Part shown: in pieces, positions 7,550-16,380 of the stretch
Layout of the letters: each line of letters begins with the position of its first letter
Numbering within the stretch: the stretch's first letter is position 1
Assembly: GCF_019237615.1 (NCBI RefSeq)
Contig: NZ_JAFAGT010000085.1
Span: 124,001 to 188,000 of the forward strand
Direction: 5' to 3'
Origin: Roseateles sp.
GTDB taxonomy: Bacteria; Pseudomonadota; Gammaproteobacteria; Burkholderiales; Burkholderiaceae_C
Length of the DNA stretch: 64,000 bases
Made by a program: the position numbers and the translations under genes
The notes under the pieces: generated by a model
Told to the model about the DNA's origin: nothing
What the model saw: the letters and a program-made list of their open reading frames with translations, nothing else
Databases searched by the model: none

Positions 7550-8764
7550 TCAGGCCTTCATGGAGGCGAGGTCGGCCGCGAAACTGGCCACCTCTGCGCC
7601 GTCCAGGCCGCGCCCCGGGCGGCGTTGCTGTTGCTGTTCCTGGCGCGCCTGCTGCTGGCCGTCGCGCGCTGCCTGCTGATGGGCGCCGCCGCGGGCCTCC
7701 GCCTCGCGGCTGGCCGCGCCGGGCTGCAGTACCTGCACGCTGACGTCGCCGCTGTGGCGCTGCACCAGGCTCTGGCGCAACTGCTCGCCAACCTGCTGGA
7801 TCTGGCGCGTGACCTCGTCGTGGCTGGCAGCGATGCGCACCTGCAGGTCGCCGGCCTGCTGGCGGATGGCGATCTCCACCTGGCCCAGCATGGGCGGCTC
7901 CAGCCGGATGACGGCCTGGTCGCTGCGCGCGGCGATCTGCAGCTGCAGCCGGTCACCCAGCGCCTGCAGCAGCGGCTGCTGCCATTGCGTGGGCTCGCCC
8001 TTGAGCGTGATTGCGGGCTGGAGCATGGCCGGCGCGGCGGCCGGGCGCAGTGGTGCGGCCATCGGAGCGGCGGCGGTCAACTCGGCGCCGGAGCCGGCAC
8101 GCTCTGCCTTCTGCGGTGCGGCTTGCGTCGTCTCATCCGCCTCGGGCGCCGGCTCTTCGGCCTTCGCGGCCGCGCTGGCCGGCACCGCTTGGGCATAGGC
8201 ATCAGCGCTTGCAGCCGGCGACGGTGAGTCCTGCGCCGGTGCGACCGGATCCGTGGCCAGGGCCGGCCGGGGCTCGCCGGACGGGGCGACTGGCACCGGC
8301 ACCGGCGCCGTCCTCGGCATGGATTCAGCCACAGGTGCAGACACCACCGTCGGCACCGCTTCGGCCACCAGTGCAGACACCACAGTCGGCACCACTTCGG
8401 CCACCGGCGCCAGCACCACGGTCGGCGCGGGCTCGGCGGCAGGCATCGCGTCGGAGCCTGTCACGGCGGGCGCCACGGCCTGCGGCGGCAGCGCCACGGC
8501 CAGCAGACCCAGAGCCGCCAGTGCAAAGGCGGATTGCGGGTCCAGCGCCTGCTGGCCGTCCGGCGTCTCGGCTGGCGCTGCGGCCTCCTGCGTCAGGGGC
8601 AACGGCACCGGCGGGACGGGCGGTTCGGCCGCGGCGTCCAGGCTGGCCACCAACGCGACGGCGAAGCCTTCGTCCGGCGACAGCGTCGTCTCGGCGTCGA
8701 CCTCAGCCAGGAAGCCGCGCTGAGGGCGCGCGGCGGGCGTGGGCAGCAGGGCTGCTGTGTTCAT
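7550..8764 (-). CDS. fliK: Flagellar hook-length control protein FliK (LafE-like)
   Basis: Secreted molecular ruler that switches export specificity through FlhB. The 404-aa protein has a long Ala/Pro/Val-rich N-terminal ruler region and a C-terminal Flg_hook domain at about residues 255-345 with VIRLEPPMLGQVEIAIRQQ and SLVQRHSGDVSVQVLQPG. The tail is Gln-rich, as in many FliK proteins. A three-unit 36-bp repeat sits in the ruler part. The gene overlaps the fliT-like gene by 4 nt. Confidence 0.9.
   Translation of the reverse strand: MNTAALLPTPAARPQRGFLAEVDAETTLSPDEGFAVALVASLDAAAEPPVPPVPLPLTQEAAAPAETPDGQQALDPQSAFALAALGLLAVALPPQAVAPAVTGSDAMPAAEPAPTVVLAPVAEVVPTVVSALVAEAVPTVVSAPVAESMPRTAPVPVPVAPSGEPRPALATDPVAPAQDSPSPAASADAYAQAVPASAAAKAEEPAPEADETTQAAPQKAERAGSGAELTAAAPMAAPLRPAAAPAMLQPAITLKGEPTQWQQPLLQALGDRLQLQIAARSDQAVIRLEPPMLGQVEIAIRQQAGDLQVRIAASHDEVTRQIQQVGEQLRQSLVQRHSGDVSVQVLQPGAASREAEARGGAHQQAARDGQQQARQEQQQQRRPGRGLDGAEVASFAADLASMKA
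8335..8442. repeat. 36-bp tandem repeat, three units, inside fliK
   Basis: Units begin at 8335, 8371 and about 8407, starting GTGCAGACACCAC in the first two and GCGCCAGCACCAC in the third. In frame they give 12-residue units rich in PTVVSA and PVAE in the ruler region of FliK. The third unit is more diverged. Gain or loss of units would lengthen or shorten the ruler by 12 residues without a frameshift. Confidence 0.75.
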
Positions 8765-9075
8765 GGCTGGTCCTCCAACTGCTGTCCGCCATGGGCGGCA
8801 TAGGCACGCCAGCGCTCTCGGCCCTCGCGCATCTGGTTCAGGGTCTGCTCCAGAGCCTGCATCTCGTCGCGGCAGAGCTGGCGCGCCTCGGCATGGGCCT
8901 CGCCCAGCGCCCGCAGTGCCTGGCGCTCCAGCTCGCTGGGCACGGTGGACGGCGTCCAGCCGCGCAGCGCGGCGCCCAGGTCGGCATCCAGGCGCTGCAG
9001 CGCCCGCCAGTCGCGGTGGCGACCGGCCTGGCGCAGGCCCTGGGCGAGACGCAGCAGCTGCATCGCCTTATCCAT
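8761..9075 (-). CDS. fliT: FliT-like flagellar chaperone (LafD position)
   Basis: Small (104 aa from MDKAMQLL) all-helical, charged protein between fliS and fliK, where lateral clusters carry lafD/fliT, the chaperone for the filament cap. No strong motif can be cited: FliT is poorly conserved, and assignment rests on size, helical heptad-like composition and context. It overlaps fliS by 8 nt and fliK by 4 nt, so translation is probably coupled. A start five codons upstream (MCRPAMDK) is also open. Confidence 0.6.
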   Translation of the reverse strand: MDKAMQLLRLAQGLRQAGRHRDWRALQRLDADLGAALRGWTPSTVPSELERQALRALGEAHAEARQLCRDEMQALEQTLNQMREGRERWRAYAAHGGQQLEDQP

Positions 9076-9454
9076 GGCGGGCCTGCACACCCTGCCAGCC
9101 TTCGCGGATCTGGCCCAGCAGACTGCGGACCTCGTCGATGATGGCCACGTCCAATTCCACGCCGGCGCGGTACAGACGCCCGGCGCAGTAGTCGTAGAGG
9201 CGGGCGAGGTTGTTCACGACCTCGCCGCCGGCGTCCATGTCCAGCGCGCTGGACATGCCGTTGATGATGCCGACGCATTTCTCCAAGCTGGCCGCCTTGA
9301 GCTCGAAGCGGCGGGCCTCGATGTGGCCGCGCGCGCGCGCCAGCTCGTCAAGCAGGCCGTCCATCAGCACCAGCACCAGCTGCACCGGCGACGCCTGCGC
9401 GGTCTGGGCCTTCAGGTTGACGGACTGGTAGCTTTGGTAGGCGTCGTAGGTCAT
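9068..9454 (-). CDS. fliS: Flagellin export chaperone FliS
   Basis: Cytoplasmic chaperone that binds the flagellin C terminus. The 128-aa product starts MTYDAYQSYQSVNL, close to the canonical FliS N terminus, followed by SPVQLVLVLMDGLLDELARA and the C-terminal helix region. The longer upstream open frame lies inside fliD and is ignored. It begins 2 nt after the fliD stop. The flagellin gene itself is not in the window. Confidence 0.93.
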   Translation of the reverse strand: MTYDAYQSYQSVNLKAQTAQASPVQLVLVLMDGLLDELARARGHIEARRFELKAASLEKCVGIINGMSSALDMDAGGEVVNNLARLYDYCAGRLYRAGVELDVAIIDEVRSLLGQIREGWQGVQARHG

Positions 9455-9456
9455 GA

Positions 9457-10830
9457 CTACTTGGATGAGAAAAGGCTGTCCAGCAGCCCGGAGGTCTTGG
9501 ACATCTGCTCCTGCATGGCCTGCAGGGCGGAAAACTGCTTCAGGTAGCGCCCGTACATCTGGTCGTAGCGGGCGTCGAGCCGGGTCTGGCGCTCGCTCAG
9601 CGCGCGCTGCTGGGCGCCGATGCCGTCCTGGCGCTTCTTCAGCAGTCCGCCGGTGCTGTTGGTCCATGGCTCGGTGGCATTGGCGAGACTGCCGAGCAGG
9701 CCGCTGCGGCTGGTCAAGGTGGCCTTGCCGAGGAAGCCGTCGAGCGCGTCGGGGGTGGTGGTCAGGGCCTTGGCGAGCTTGTCGCCGTCCAGGCTGAGCT
9801 TGCCGGCGCGGTCCAGCGAGAAGCCCAGGCCACGCAGGTTCAGGCCGCCGACGTCCTGGCGCAGCAGACTGGCGAGTCGGTCGCGCAGCGACTTCAGGCC
9901 GGAGTCGTTGGCCAACGGACCGGCCGTGCTGCCCTCGCCGCCGCTCTTCAGCAGGCTGTCCAGCGTGCCGCGCAGCGTGTTGTAGGCGTTGACGAAACCG
10001 GCAATGTTGTCCTTGGTGGCGCTGGTGTCCTGCGCCACGGCCAGCGTCATCGGGGCGCTGCCGACGGCCTGGGCGGCCTTCAGCGTCAGCGTCACGCCTT
10101 CGATGGCGGTGATGGTGTTGCTGTTCTGGCGGATCTCCAGACCCGAGCCCTTGGCGCCCAGCCAGACGATGGCGTCGCGCGCGGCGACCAGCTCCTGGGG
10201 CGGACCGTTCAGCACGGCGGCCAGCGCCGCATCGACGTTGCCATCGGCGCTGACGCTGATCTCGCCGCTGGCGCCACCCACGCCCGAACTGAAGATCAGG
10301 CTGGACTTGCCGTTGACGGTGCTGACCATGGCGGTGACCTTGCCCTGGTTGCCCTGGGCTGCATTCACGGCGCGAGCGATCTCGGCATACGACAGCGTGC
10401 CGTTGCCGTCCACGTCGGCGACGGCGAGGTCCACCTCGAAGCTCTCGCCGCTGCCCAGCGACAGCGTGATCTTGCCGGCCGCGTTGGCCGCCGTGGCGGG
10501 CAGGTCCTTGAAGGCGATCTGCTGGTTGCTCGCCAACTGCTCGACGAACAGCGAATAGCTGCCCGGCGCGGCCTTGGCGTTGGCCGTGGCGCTGGCGACA
10601 GCCGTGTCCGACGGCGTGGCACCCATCTTAAGCAGGCTGCTGGTGCTGGAGACGGAGCTGAGCGAGCCCAGTGCAGTCTGGAAGCTCGACAGCGCGCTCT
10701 GCAGCTTGGTCAACGCACTGGAAGTGCTCGTCGCGGCGGTCTTCTGGGTGTCGATCAGCGACTGCGCGGCCGCGGTGTAGGCCTTGGCCAGCGAAGTGGC
10801 GGTGCTCGTCGGGTCGTAGGTTGTGGTCAT
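9457..10830 (-). CDS. fliD: Flagellar filament cap protein FliD (HAP2)
   Basis: Forms the pentameric cap under which flagellin polymerises. The 457-aa protein has the N-terminal FliD region (Ser/Thr/Ala-rich, ALTKLQSALSSFQTALGSL), a central domain, and the C-terminal FliD domain including FVNAYNTLRGTLDSLLKSGG and RLDARYDQMYGRYLKQFSA. A GAGGAG element upstream supports the ATG. It starts the fliDST-K-L-A-motAB block, 76 nt after fliJ. That gap contains a TTAAGTTG element (minus strand) resembling a sigma-28 -35 but no convincing matching -10. Confidence 0.93.
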   Translation of the reverse strand: MTTTYDPTSTATSLAKAYTAAAQSLIDTQKTAATSTSSALTKLQSALSSFQTALGSLSSVSSTSSLLKMGATPSDTAVASATANAKAAPGSYSLFVEQLASNQQIAFKDLPATAANAAGKITLSLGSGESFEVDLAVADVDGNGTLSYAEIARAVNAAQGNQGKVTAMVSTVNGKSSLIFSSGVGGASGEISVSADGNVDAALAAVLNGPPQELVAARDAIVWLGAKGSGLEIRQNSNTITAIEGVTLTLKAAQAVGSAPMTLAVAQDTSATKDNIAGFVNAYNTLRGTLDSLLKSGGEGSTAGPLANDSGLKSLRDRLASLLRQDVGGLNLRGLGFSLDRAGKLSLDGDKLAKALTTTPDALDGFLGKATLTSRSGLLGSLANATEPWTNSTGGLLKKRQDGIGAQQRALSERQTRLDARYDQMYGRYLKQFSALQAMQEQMSKTSGLLDSLFSSK

Positions 10831-10906
10831 CGGCTGCTCCTCGGGACGGGAATGGGACTACCACCGGACAAGACGACGCGCGCCACCGACAACTTAAGAA
10901 ACCCCT

Positions 10907-11335
10907 TCATGCCCGCCCCCGCAGCCAGACCTGGCCGGCCAGATCGTCCTGACCCTTTTGTTGGCGCCGTTCGTCATCGGCCCGCAGGCGTTCGCCCACG
11001 CGGTCCAACAGTTGGCCCACGGCCTCCTGCTTGCGCGCCACGGCCAGCACGGCCTGGCGCTGGGCGGCCACGTCGGCCTCATGGACGGCCAGGTGCTGGC
11101 GCTGCTGGTCAGCCCATTGCATGACCGCCTGCTTGTAGTCGGCGCCGTTGAGGGCCAGGCTGGGGGCAGACGCACCGGTAGGGCCCAATTGCGCGTTCAG
11201 CGCCTCAAGCCGCTGCACGGCGGCGGCGCTGCGCGCGCGCAGCTGCTCCTTGGCGGCCAGCTCGGCCTGGTTGCGCTCCAGCTCGCGGCCGCGCAGGTCG
11301 ACGAGGCGGCGCAGGTTCAGCTGCAGTTGCTTCAT
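10907..11335 (-). CDS. fliJ: Flagellar export protein FliJ
   Basis: Coiled-coil central stalk of the export ATPase ring. The 142-aa product is strongly helical with heptad-like Leu/Ala/Gln spacing and starts MKQLQLNLRRLVDLRGRE, a common FliJ opening. It overlaps the fliI stop by 4 nt, the usual fliI-fliJ arrangement. Confidence 0.88.
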   Translation of the reverse strand: MKQLQLNLRRLVDLRGRELERNQAELAAKEQLRARSAAAVQRLEALNAQLGPTGASAPSLALNGADYKQAVMQWADQQRQHLAVHEADVAAQRQAVLAVARKQEAVGQLLDRVGERLRADDERRQQKGQDDLAGQVWLRGRA

Positions 11336-12642
11336 TGCACGATCTCCGCGAGGCGCTGCAGGGTCTCGTCCAGCCGTGCCGGCTCGCTGACGCCCTGGTG
11401 CAGGAAGGACTCGATCAGGGGGAACAGCCGCACGGCGCGGTCGGTCAGCGGGTCGGCGCCGGGCACGTAGGCGCCCAGCGGCATCAGCTCGCGAACCTGT
11501 TCGTACTTGGCAGCCAAGGCCTTGAGCTCGCGCGCCGCCTGCTGGTGGCCCCTGCCCGCCACCAGGGCCATGCAGCGGCTGATGGATTGCGACACGTCGA
11601 TGGCGGGGTAATGGCCACGCTCGGCCAGCGCGCGCGACAGCACGATGTGGCCGTCCAGGATGGCGCGCGCGGTGTCCACGACCGGGTCCTGCTGGTCATC
11701 ACCCTCGGCCAGCACGGTGTAGATGGCGCTCATGCTGCCCTCGGTGTGCTCGCCGTTGCCGGCGCTCTCCACCAGCTCAGGCAGCACGGAGAACACCGAC
11801 GGCGGGTAGCCGCGCGTGGCCGGCGGCTCGCCCAGCGCCAGCGCGACCTCGCGCCTGGCCATCGCGTAGCGGGTCAGCGAATCGACCAGCAGCAGCACAT
11901 GCTGGCCCTGGTCGCGGTAATGGGCGGCGATGGTGTGACACAGCTCGGTGGCGCGCATGCGCATCAGCGGCGACTCGTCGGCCGGCGCCACGACGACGAC
12001 AGCGCGCGCCAGACCCGCCTCGCCCAGGCTGAGGTCGATGAACTCGCGCACCTCGCGGCCGCGCTCGCCGATCAAGCCCACGACAACCACGTCGGCAACG
12101 GTCTGGCGCGTGATCAGGCCCAGCAGCACGCTCTTGCCCACGCCCGAGCCGGCCATCAGGCCCACGCGCTGGCCACGGCCCAGCGTCAACAGGCCATTGA
12201 TGGCTCGCACGCCCACGTCCAGCGGCTCGTGCACCGGCGTCTTCTTCAGCGGGTTGACCTTGGGCGGGCGGCTCGGCAGCGGATGCTCGCCGGTCAGCCG
12301 GCCCAGGCCGTCAATGGGCTCGCCCAGGCCGTTGACGATGCGGCCCAGCCAGGCCGGGCCGATCATGGGGGCGCGCTGCTCCGGCGCGGGCAGCACGCGG
12401 GCGCCGGTGCAGAGGCCCTCGGGCTTCTTGAACGGCATCAGGTAGGAAACCTCCTCGCGGAAACCCACCACCTGCGCCGCGATCCATTCGTCGCCGGCGC
12501 CCTCGATCATGCAGCGCTGACCGGTGCGCAGCGCGCAGCCGACGCTCTCCAGCAGCAGCCCGGAGGCTCCCACCAGCCGGCCTGTTGGCGTGGCCACCGG
12601 CACCTCGTCCAGCTCGACCCGGCGCAGCGCCGCCGCGATCAT
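11332..12642 (-). CDS. fliI: Flagellar type III export ATPase FliI
   Basis: ATPase that drives or primes export of flagellar substrates. The 436-aa protein has Walker A GSGVGKSVLL near residue 170, the VVVVGLIGERGREVREF segment typical of FliI/F1-type ATPases, and Walker B LLLVDSLTRYAMARREVALA. The length equals the family norm. It overlaps fliH and fliJ by 4 nt each, so fliHIJ is a coupled unit. Confidence 0.96.
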   Translation of the reverse strand: MIAAALRRVELDEVPVATPTGRLVGASGLLLESVGCALRTGQRCMIEGAGDEWIAAQVVGFREEVSYLMPFKKPEGLCTGARVLPAPEQRAPMIGPAWLGRIVNGLGEPIDGLGRLTGEHPLPSRPPKVNPLKKTPVHEPLDVGVRAINGLLTLGRGQRVGLMAGSGVGKSVLLGLITRQTVADVVVVGLIGERGREVREFIDLSLGEAGLARAVVVVAPADESPLMRMRATELCHTIAAHYRDQGQHVLLLVDSLTRYAMARREVALALGEPPATRGYPPSVFSVLPELVESAGNGEHTEGSMSAIYTVLAEGDDQQDPVVDTARAILDGHIVLSRALAERGHYPAIDVSQSISRCMALVAGRGHQQAARELKALAAKYEQVRELMPLGAYVPGADPLTDRAVRLFPLIESFLHQGVSEPARLDETLQRLAEIVQ

Positions 12643-13313
12643 TGCGCGCTCTCCGCAGCCGGGTCCAGCATCTGCGCCTTGACCTGGTCCATGCAGGCCT
12701 CCAGGCGCTGGCGGCAGCCGGCATCGGCCTCATGGCCACCGGCCAGCAGTCGGCACTCGCCGCTTTCCAGCTTGGCGTCCGGCACCAGCGTCCAGGTCTG
12801 GGCGCGCTCGGGCGCCAGGTCCTGGATGCGACGCAGGTCCTCCGGGTTGAGGAACACCTCCACGCCCTCGCGGCGAACCGGCATGCTGGCCAGCGTCTCG
12901 TCGACCAGGGCCAGCAGCTGCGTCGGCTGCAGCGTCAGCTCGGCGCGTATGACCTGACGCGCGACCTTCTCGACCAGGTCCACCACCTCCTTGCGCAGCG
13001 CCGACTGGTAGTCGTGCTGCAGCTGGCGCAGCTCGGCCAGCAGCGCGTCCACGGGGCGCGCCAGCGTGGCGAAGCGCTCCTGCGCCTCGCGCCGGCCCTG
13101 CTCGCGGCCTTCCTCCCGGCCTATCGCCTGGGCGGCCTCGCGGCCGGCGGCCAGGCCGCTGGCATGGCCTTCCTCGTAGCCCTTGGCCAGGCCTTCCTGG
13201 AAGCCCTGGGCCAGCACCTGCTGCAGCTGGGCCGGCGAGCTGCCGGCCAGCTCGCGAGCGGCGCTGAGCTGGGCCAGCGGCGGGAAGCGGTGGGGACGCA
13301 GCACGGGCTTCAC
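12639..13313 (-). CDS. fliH: Flagellar assembly protein FliH
   Basis: Cytoplasmic regulator that links FliI to the C ring. A GTG start overlapping the fliG stop (GTGA) gives 224 aa beginning MKPVLRPHRFPPLAQL. Residues about 45-75 contain several Gly/Ala-spaced GxxxG-like repeats (EGLAKGYEEGHASGLAAGRE), characteristic of FliH, followed by the FliH domain with LRKEVVDLVEKVARQVIRAE. The much longer open frame upstream runs antisense-like through fliG and is rejected. Confidence 0.92.
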   Translation of the reverse strand: MKPVLRPHRFPPLAQLSAARELAGSSPAQLQQVLAQGFQEGLAKGYEEGHASGLAAGREAAQAIGREEGREQGRREAQERFATLARPVDALLAELRQLQHDYQSALRKEVVDLVEKVARQVIRAELTLQPTQLLALVDETLASMPVRREGVEVFLNPEDLRRIQDLAPERAQTWTLVPDAKLESGECRLLAGGHEADAGCRQRLEACMDQVKAQMLDPAAESAQ

Positions 13314-14338
13314 TCGACGGTCGCCTCGGCAAACAGCTGCACCTGGATCTCGCCGGCGTCGACCAGACCCTTGACCAGCGTCATGACCTCGTTGCGAGAC
13401 TGCTCGGCACGCGACAGCGGAATGGGGCCGCTGCGGCGGATCAGGTCCTCGAAGCTCTGCGCCTGGCGGCGCGGCATCGCGGCCAGGATGGCCTTGCGCA
13501 CCGCGGGCTCGGCACCCTTGAGCGCCACCGCCCACAGCTCGATGGGCACCTCCTCGATGATGCGGGTCAGCACCGCCTCGCTCTGGCGCGACAGGATGAA
13601 GAAGTCGTACATGCTGACTTCGATCTCGCTGACGACGTCGGGGTCCTGCGCACGCAGCAGCTCCACCATCTGCTGGCGCTGGTCCGGCAGGCGGTTCAGG
13701 ATCTCCGCCACCTGGCGCACGCCCTCGACGTTGGCGCCCTGGTGGCCCAGTCCAACCAGGCAGCGCTCGACAAGCTGCTCCAGCTCGGCCAGCAGGTCGG
13801 CGTCCACCTCGGACAGGCGCGCCACGTTGAGCAGCACCTGGTCGCGACCGGCGGCCGGCAGCGCGCCCAGCACGTCGCTGGCCAACGTGGGCGGCAGGAA
13901 AGCCAGGAACACGGCCTGCATGCGCACATGCTCGTCGGCGATGTGGTCGGCCAGCCATTTGGGCGAGGCCCATTGCAGGCGCTGCATCTTGGGGCGGATG
14001 GCATCACCGTAGATGTTGTTCAGCACGCTGTTGGCGATGTCGCCGCCCAGCGCCATGTCCAGCGAGCGCTTCAGGTAGCTGCGCGACGCGCCGTGCACGC
14101 CGCTTTGCTCGCGGTAGTCGTCGAAGAAGCCCTGCAGCGCAGTCTTGACCCAGTCGACCTTGATGCCGCTCATGCGCGACATCACCTGCGTCACGTCCAG
14201 CAGCTCATCGCGCGACAGGCAGCGCAGCACCGCCGCGGCGGGCTCCTCGCCCATGCTCAGCAGCACGATGGCGGCGCGCTCAACCGGCGTCAGGCCTTCG
14301 GCCGTGGTGGCGGGGATGAATTCGGTGGCCTCAGGCAT
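13310..14338 (-). CDS. fliG: Flagellar motor switch protein FliG
   Basis: Rotor protein contacting MotA. The 342-aa product has the N-terminal FliG domain (LTPVERAAIVLLSMGEEPAA), a middle domain, and a C-terminal domain with the charged torque helix region (ALKGAEPAVRKAILAAMPRR, SFEDLIRRSGPIPLSRAE). Acidic and basic positions equivalent to the key MotA-interacting charges appear present. It overlaps fliF by 8 nt. Confidence 0.95.
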   Translation of the reverse strand: MPEATEFIPATTAEGLTPVERAAIVLLSMGEEPAAAVLRCLSRDELLDVTQVMSRMSGIKVDWVKTALQGFFDDYREQSGVHGASRSYLKRSLDMALGGDIANSVLNNIYGDAIRPKMQRLQWASPKWLADHIADEHVRMQAVFLAFLPPTLASDVLGALPAAGRDQVLLNVARLSEVDADLLAELEQLVERCLVGLGHQGANVEGVRQVAEILNRLPDQRQQMVELLRAQDPDVVSEIEVSMYDFFILSRQSEAVLTRIIEEVPIELWAVALKGAEPAVRKAILAAMPRRQAQSFEDLIRRSGPIPLSRAEQSRNEVMTLVKGLVDAGEIQVQLFAEATVE

Positions 14339-16019
14339 TTTTCTTCTGCACCCATTGCTTCACCACCTCGGCGACGCGCTCCGGCTCCTTGGAGGCGAGG
14401 ATCTTCAGGTGGTCGACCAGGACATCCACCGGCGAGCCGGGGGGCGGCAGTTCATAGTTCTCCAGCAGCGGCACCACGGACATCGGGCGCGCAGCGCCAG
14501 CCTGAGCACCCGGCGCCGGCAGCGCGGCGCTGGCGGCTGACCCACCCAGCTCACCGACTGCGGCGCCGGCCAGTGCCGCCTGCTCGTGCGGCTCCAACTG
14601 GCCCGGCGCCAGCGCGCGACGCTGCGTCACCGACTGCTGAGCCAGACGCAGCAGCGGGCGGGCCAGCAGCAGATAGCCCAGCAAGGCGGCCAGCGCCCAG
14701 CCGACCCAGCCGCCGATGTCGATCAGCGTGTCGCGCTGCTCGTACCAGGGCGAGGCCGGCGCAGGCGTGGGGAAGTTCAGCGTCGAGACGACCAGCGTGT
14801 CGCCGCGCTCCGTGTGGATACCCAGGCCGTTGTGCAGCAGCTTCTCGACCTTGGCGATGTCGTCCGGCGTCCAGGCCTTGGCGCCGCCCGGCGCGACACC
14901 GTTGTTCAGCACCACGGCCACCGACAGCCGCGCCAGCCGGCCGCGGCTCTTCTTGACCTGTGTGATGCTGCGGTCGTAGGCGTACTGGCGCGTCGAGGCG
15001 TTCTTGTGCGCCTGCGTCGCATTGCCGTCGCCGGGCGCCGACGCGGCCGGGTTGGGCGCGTTGACTGGGCGATTGGACAGCGAGCCCGGGATGCCCAGCG
15101 CCAGCTGGCCACGATCCTGCTCCTCGCGCATCGCCTCGTTGGTCAGGCGCGGCGCGTCGCCGTACTGCTCGCGCGTCTCCTGGACACGGTCGTTGTCGAC
15201 TTCGGCCGTCACGGAGACGCGGTAATTCTCGTCACCCAGCACCGGTGCCAGCAGGTCGCGCGCGTTGCGACGCGCCTCGTCCTGGAAATGCTTGGCAGCG
15301 TCCGTGACCTGACTGGCTTCGAAGCCCTCGCTGAGGTCCACGCGCGAAGACAGCAGGTTGCCGGCCTGATCCACCAGGCTGACGCGCGCCGGGTCCAGGC
15401 TAGCGACGCTGCCGGCCACCAGGTTGATGGCGGCGGCGATCTGCTCGTTGCCCAGCGTGCGGCCGGGCTTGAGTGTCAGCACGACGGAGGCGGAACTCTT
15501 CTGGCCGTCCGCCAGCACGAAGGATGAGGACTTGGCGATGGACAGGTGCACGCGCGCCGACTCCACCGCGTCCAGGCTCATCATGCTCTGCGCGAGCTCG
15601 CCCTCCAGGCCGCGGCGAAAGCGCACGTCCTGCACGAACTGGCTGACGCCCAGCGGATCGTTGCGATCCATCAACTCCAACCCGGCGGGCAGCTTGGCGA
15701 CGACGCCCTTGGCCGCCAGCAGCATGCGCACCCGGCCCAGCTGCGACTCGGGCACCAGCACCTGGCCGGTCTCGGGATGCAGCCGATAGCCGACGCGCTC
15801 GGCATCCAGCACCGCCAGCATCTCGGCCGTGGCGACGCGCTCGCGCTGGCCGAACACCGGCTTGTAGCCGGCCTGGTCGCGCCACATCAGCATCAGCGCC
15901 AGCGCGGTGCCGGCCAGGGCCAGCCCCACCACGGGCAGCAGGCCGCGCGCCAGCCCGTTTGGCATGCTCGGGAGGCGGTTCCAGGTGGGGCCCAGCCGGG
16001 CCGTCAGGGCTTTCATCAT
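14331..16019 (-). CDS. fliF: Flagellar MS-ring protein FliF
   Basis: Inner-membrane base of the flagellum. The 562-aa protein has two membrane segments (near residues 27-47 and 437-460), ring-building motifs in the periplasmic part (GQVLVPESQLGRVRMLLAAK, LEGELAQSMMSLDAVESARV), and a C-terminal tail with KEPERVAEVVKQWVQ that binds FliG. The length is typical. It lies 7 nt downstream of fliE. Confidence 0.96.
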   Translation of the reverse strand: MMKALTARLGPTWNRLPSMPNGLARGLLPVVGLALAGTALALMLMWRDQAGYKPVFGQRERVATAEMLAVLDAERVGYRLHPETGQVLVPESQLGRVRMLLAAKGVVAKLPAGLELMDRNDPLGVSQFVQDVRFRRGLEGELAQSMMSLDAVESARVHLSIAKSSSFVLADGQKSSASVVLTLKPGRTLGNEQIAAAINLVAGSVASLDPARVSLVDQAGNLLSSRVDLSEGFEASQVTDAAKHFQDEARRNARDLLAPVLGDENYRVSVTAEVDNDRVQETREQYGDAPRLTNEAMREEQDRGQLALGIPGSLSNRPVNAPNPAASAPGDGNATQAHKNASTRQYAYDRSITQVKKSRGRLARLSVAVVLNNGVAPGGAKAWTPDDIAKVEKLLHNGLGIHTERGDTLVVSTLNFPTPAPASPWYEQRDTLIDIGGWVGWALAALLGYLLLARPLLRLAQQSVTQRRALAPGQLEPHEQAALAGAAVGELGGSAASAALPAPGAQAGAARPMSVVPLLENYELPPPGSPVDVLVDHLKILASKEPERVAEVVKQWVQKKNA

Positions 16020-16026
16020 GTCGGCC

Positions 16027-16380
16027 TCAGAGCGGCAGCTTGATCAGCTCGTCCACCGCGCCAACGACCTTGTTGCGCACCTGCATGAGCATGGAGAACG
16101 ACAGGCTGGCCTGCTGGCTGGCGAGCATGGCGCCGACAAGATCGTCGCTCTCGCCGGTCTCGACCGCAGCCATGCGCTGCGCGGCGTCCTGGTCCAGGCC
16201 GTCCACGCCGCGCAGCGCCTGCACCATGCTGTCGGCGAAACCGCCCGCGCCAGCGGCGGCACCGGGCGCCTGCATCGGCTCGATGTTGGCGGCCAGGCGC
16301 TGCGCGTCCTGATCCAGGCGAGCCACTTCGGCCAGCATGCCCGAGGTCAGCGGAGGCGCCATGGAGGCGTTGACGGCCAT
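16027..16380 (-). CDS. fliE: Flagellar hook-basal body protein FliE
   Basis: Links the MS ring to the rod. The 117-aa protein has the conserved C-terminal region SQQASLSFSMLMQVRNKVV (given here from AS-QQASLSF) and ends DELIKLPL. AAGGAA six nt upstream supports the ATG. It is the first gene of the leftward fliEFGHIJ run and faces a long intergenic region shared with the divergent fliM. Confidence 0.93.
   Translation of the reverse strand: MAVNASMAPPLTSGMLAEVARLDQDAQRLAANIEPMQAPGAAAGAGGFADSMVQALRGVDGLDQDAAQRMAAVETGESDDLVGAMLASQQASLSFSMLMQVRNKVVGAVDELIKLPL

Noticed and set aside
12639-13973. Extended N terminus of fliH through fliG
   Set aside because: The extra residues are out-of-frame fliG; the GTG overlapping the fliG stop gives a normal-length FliH.
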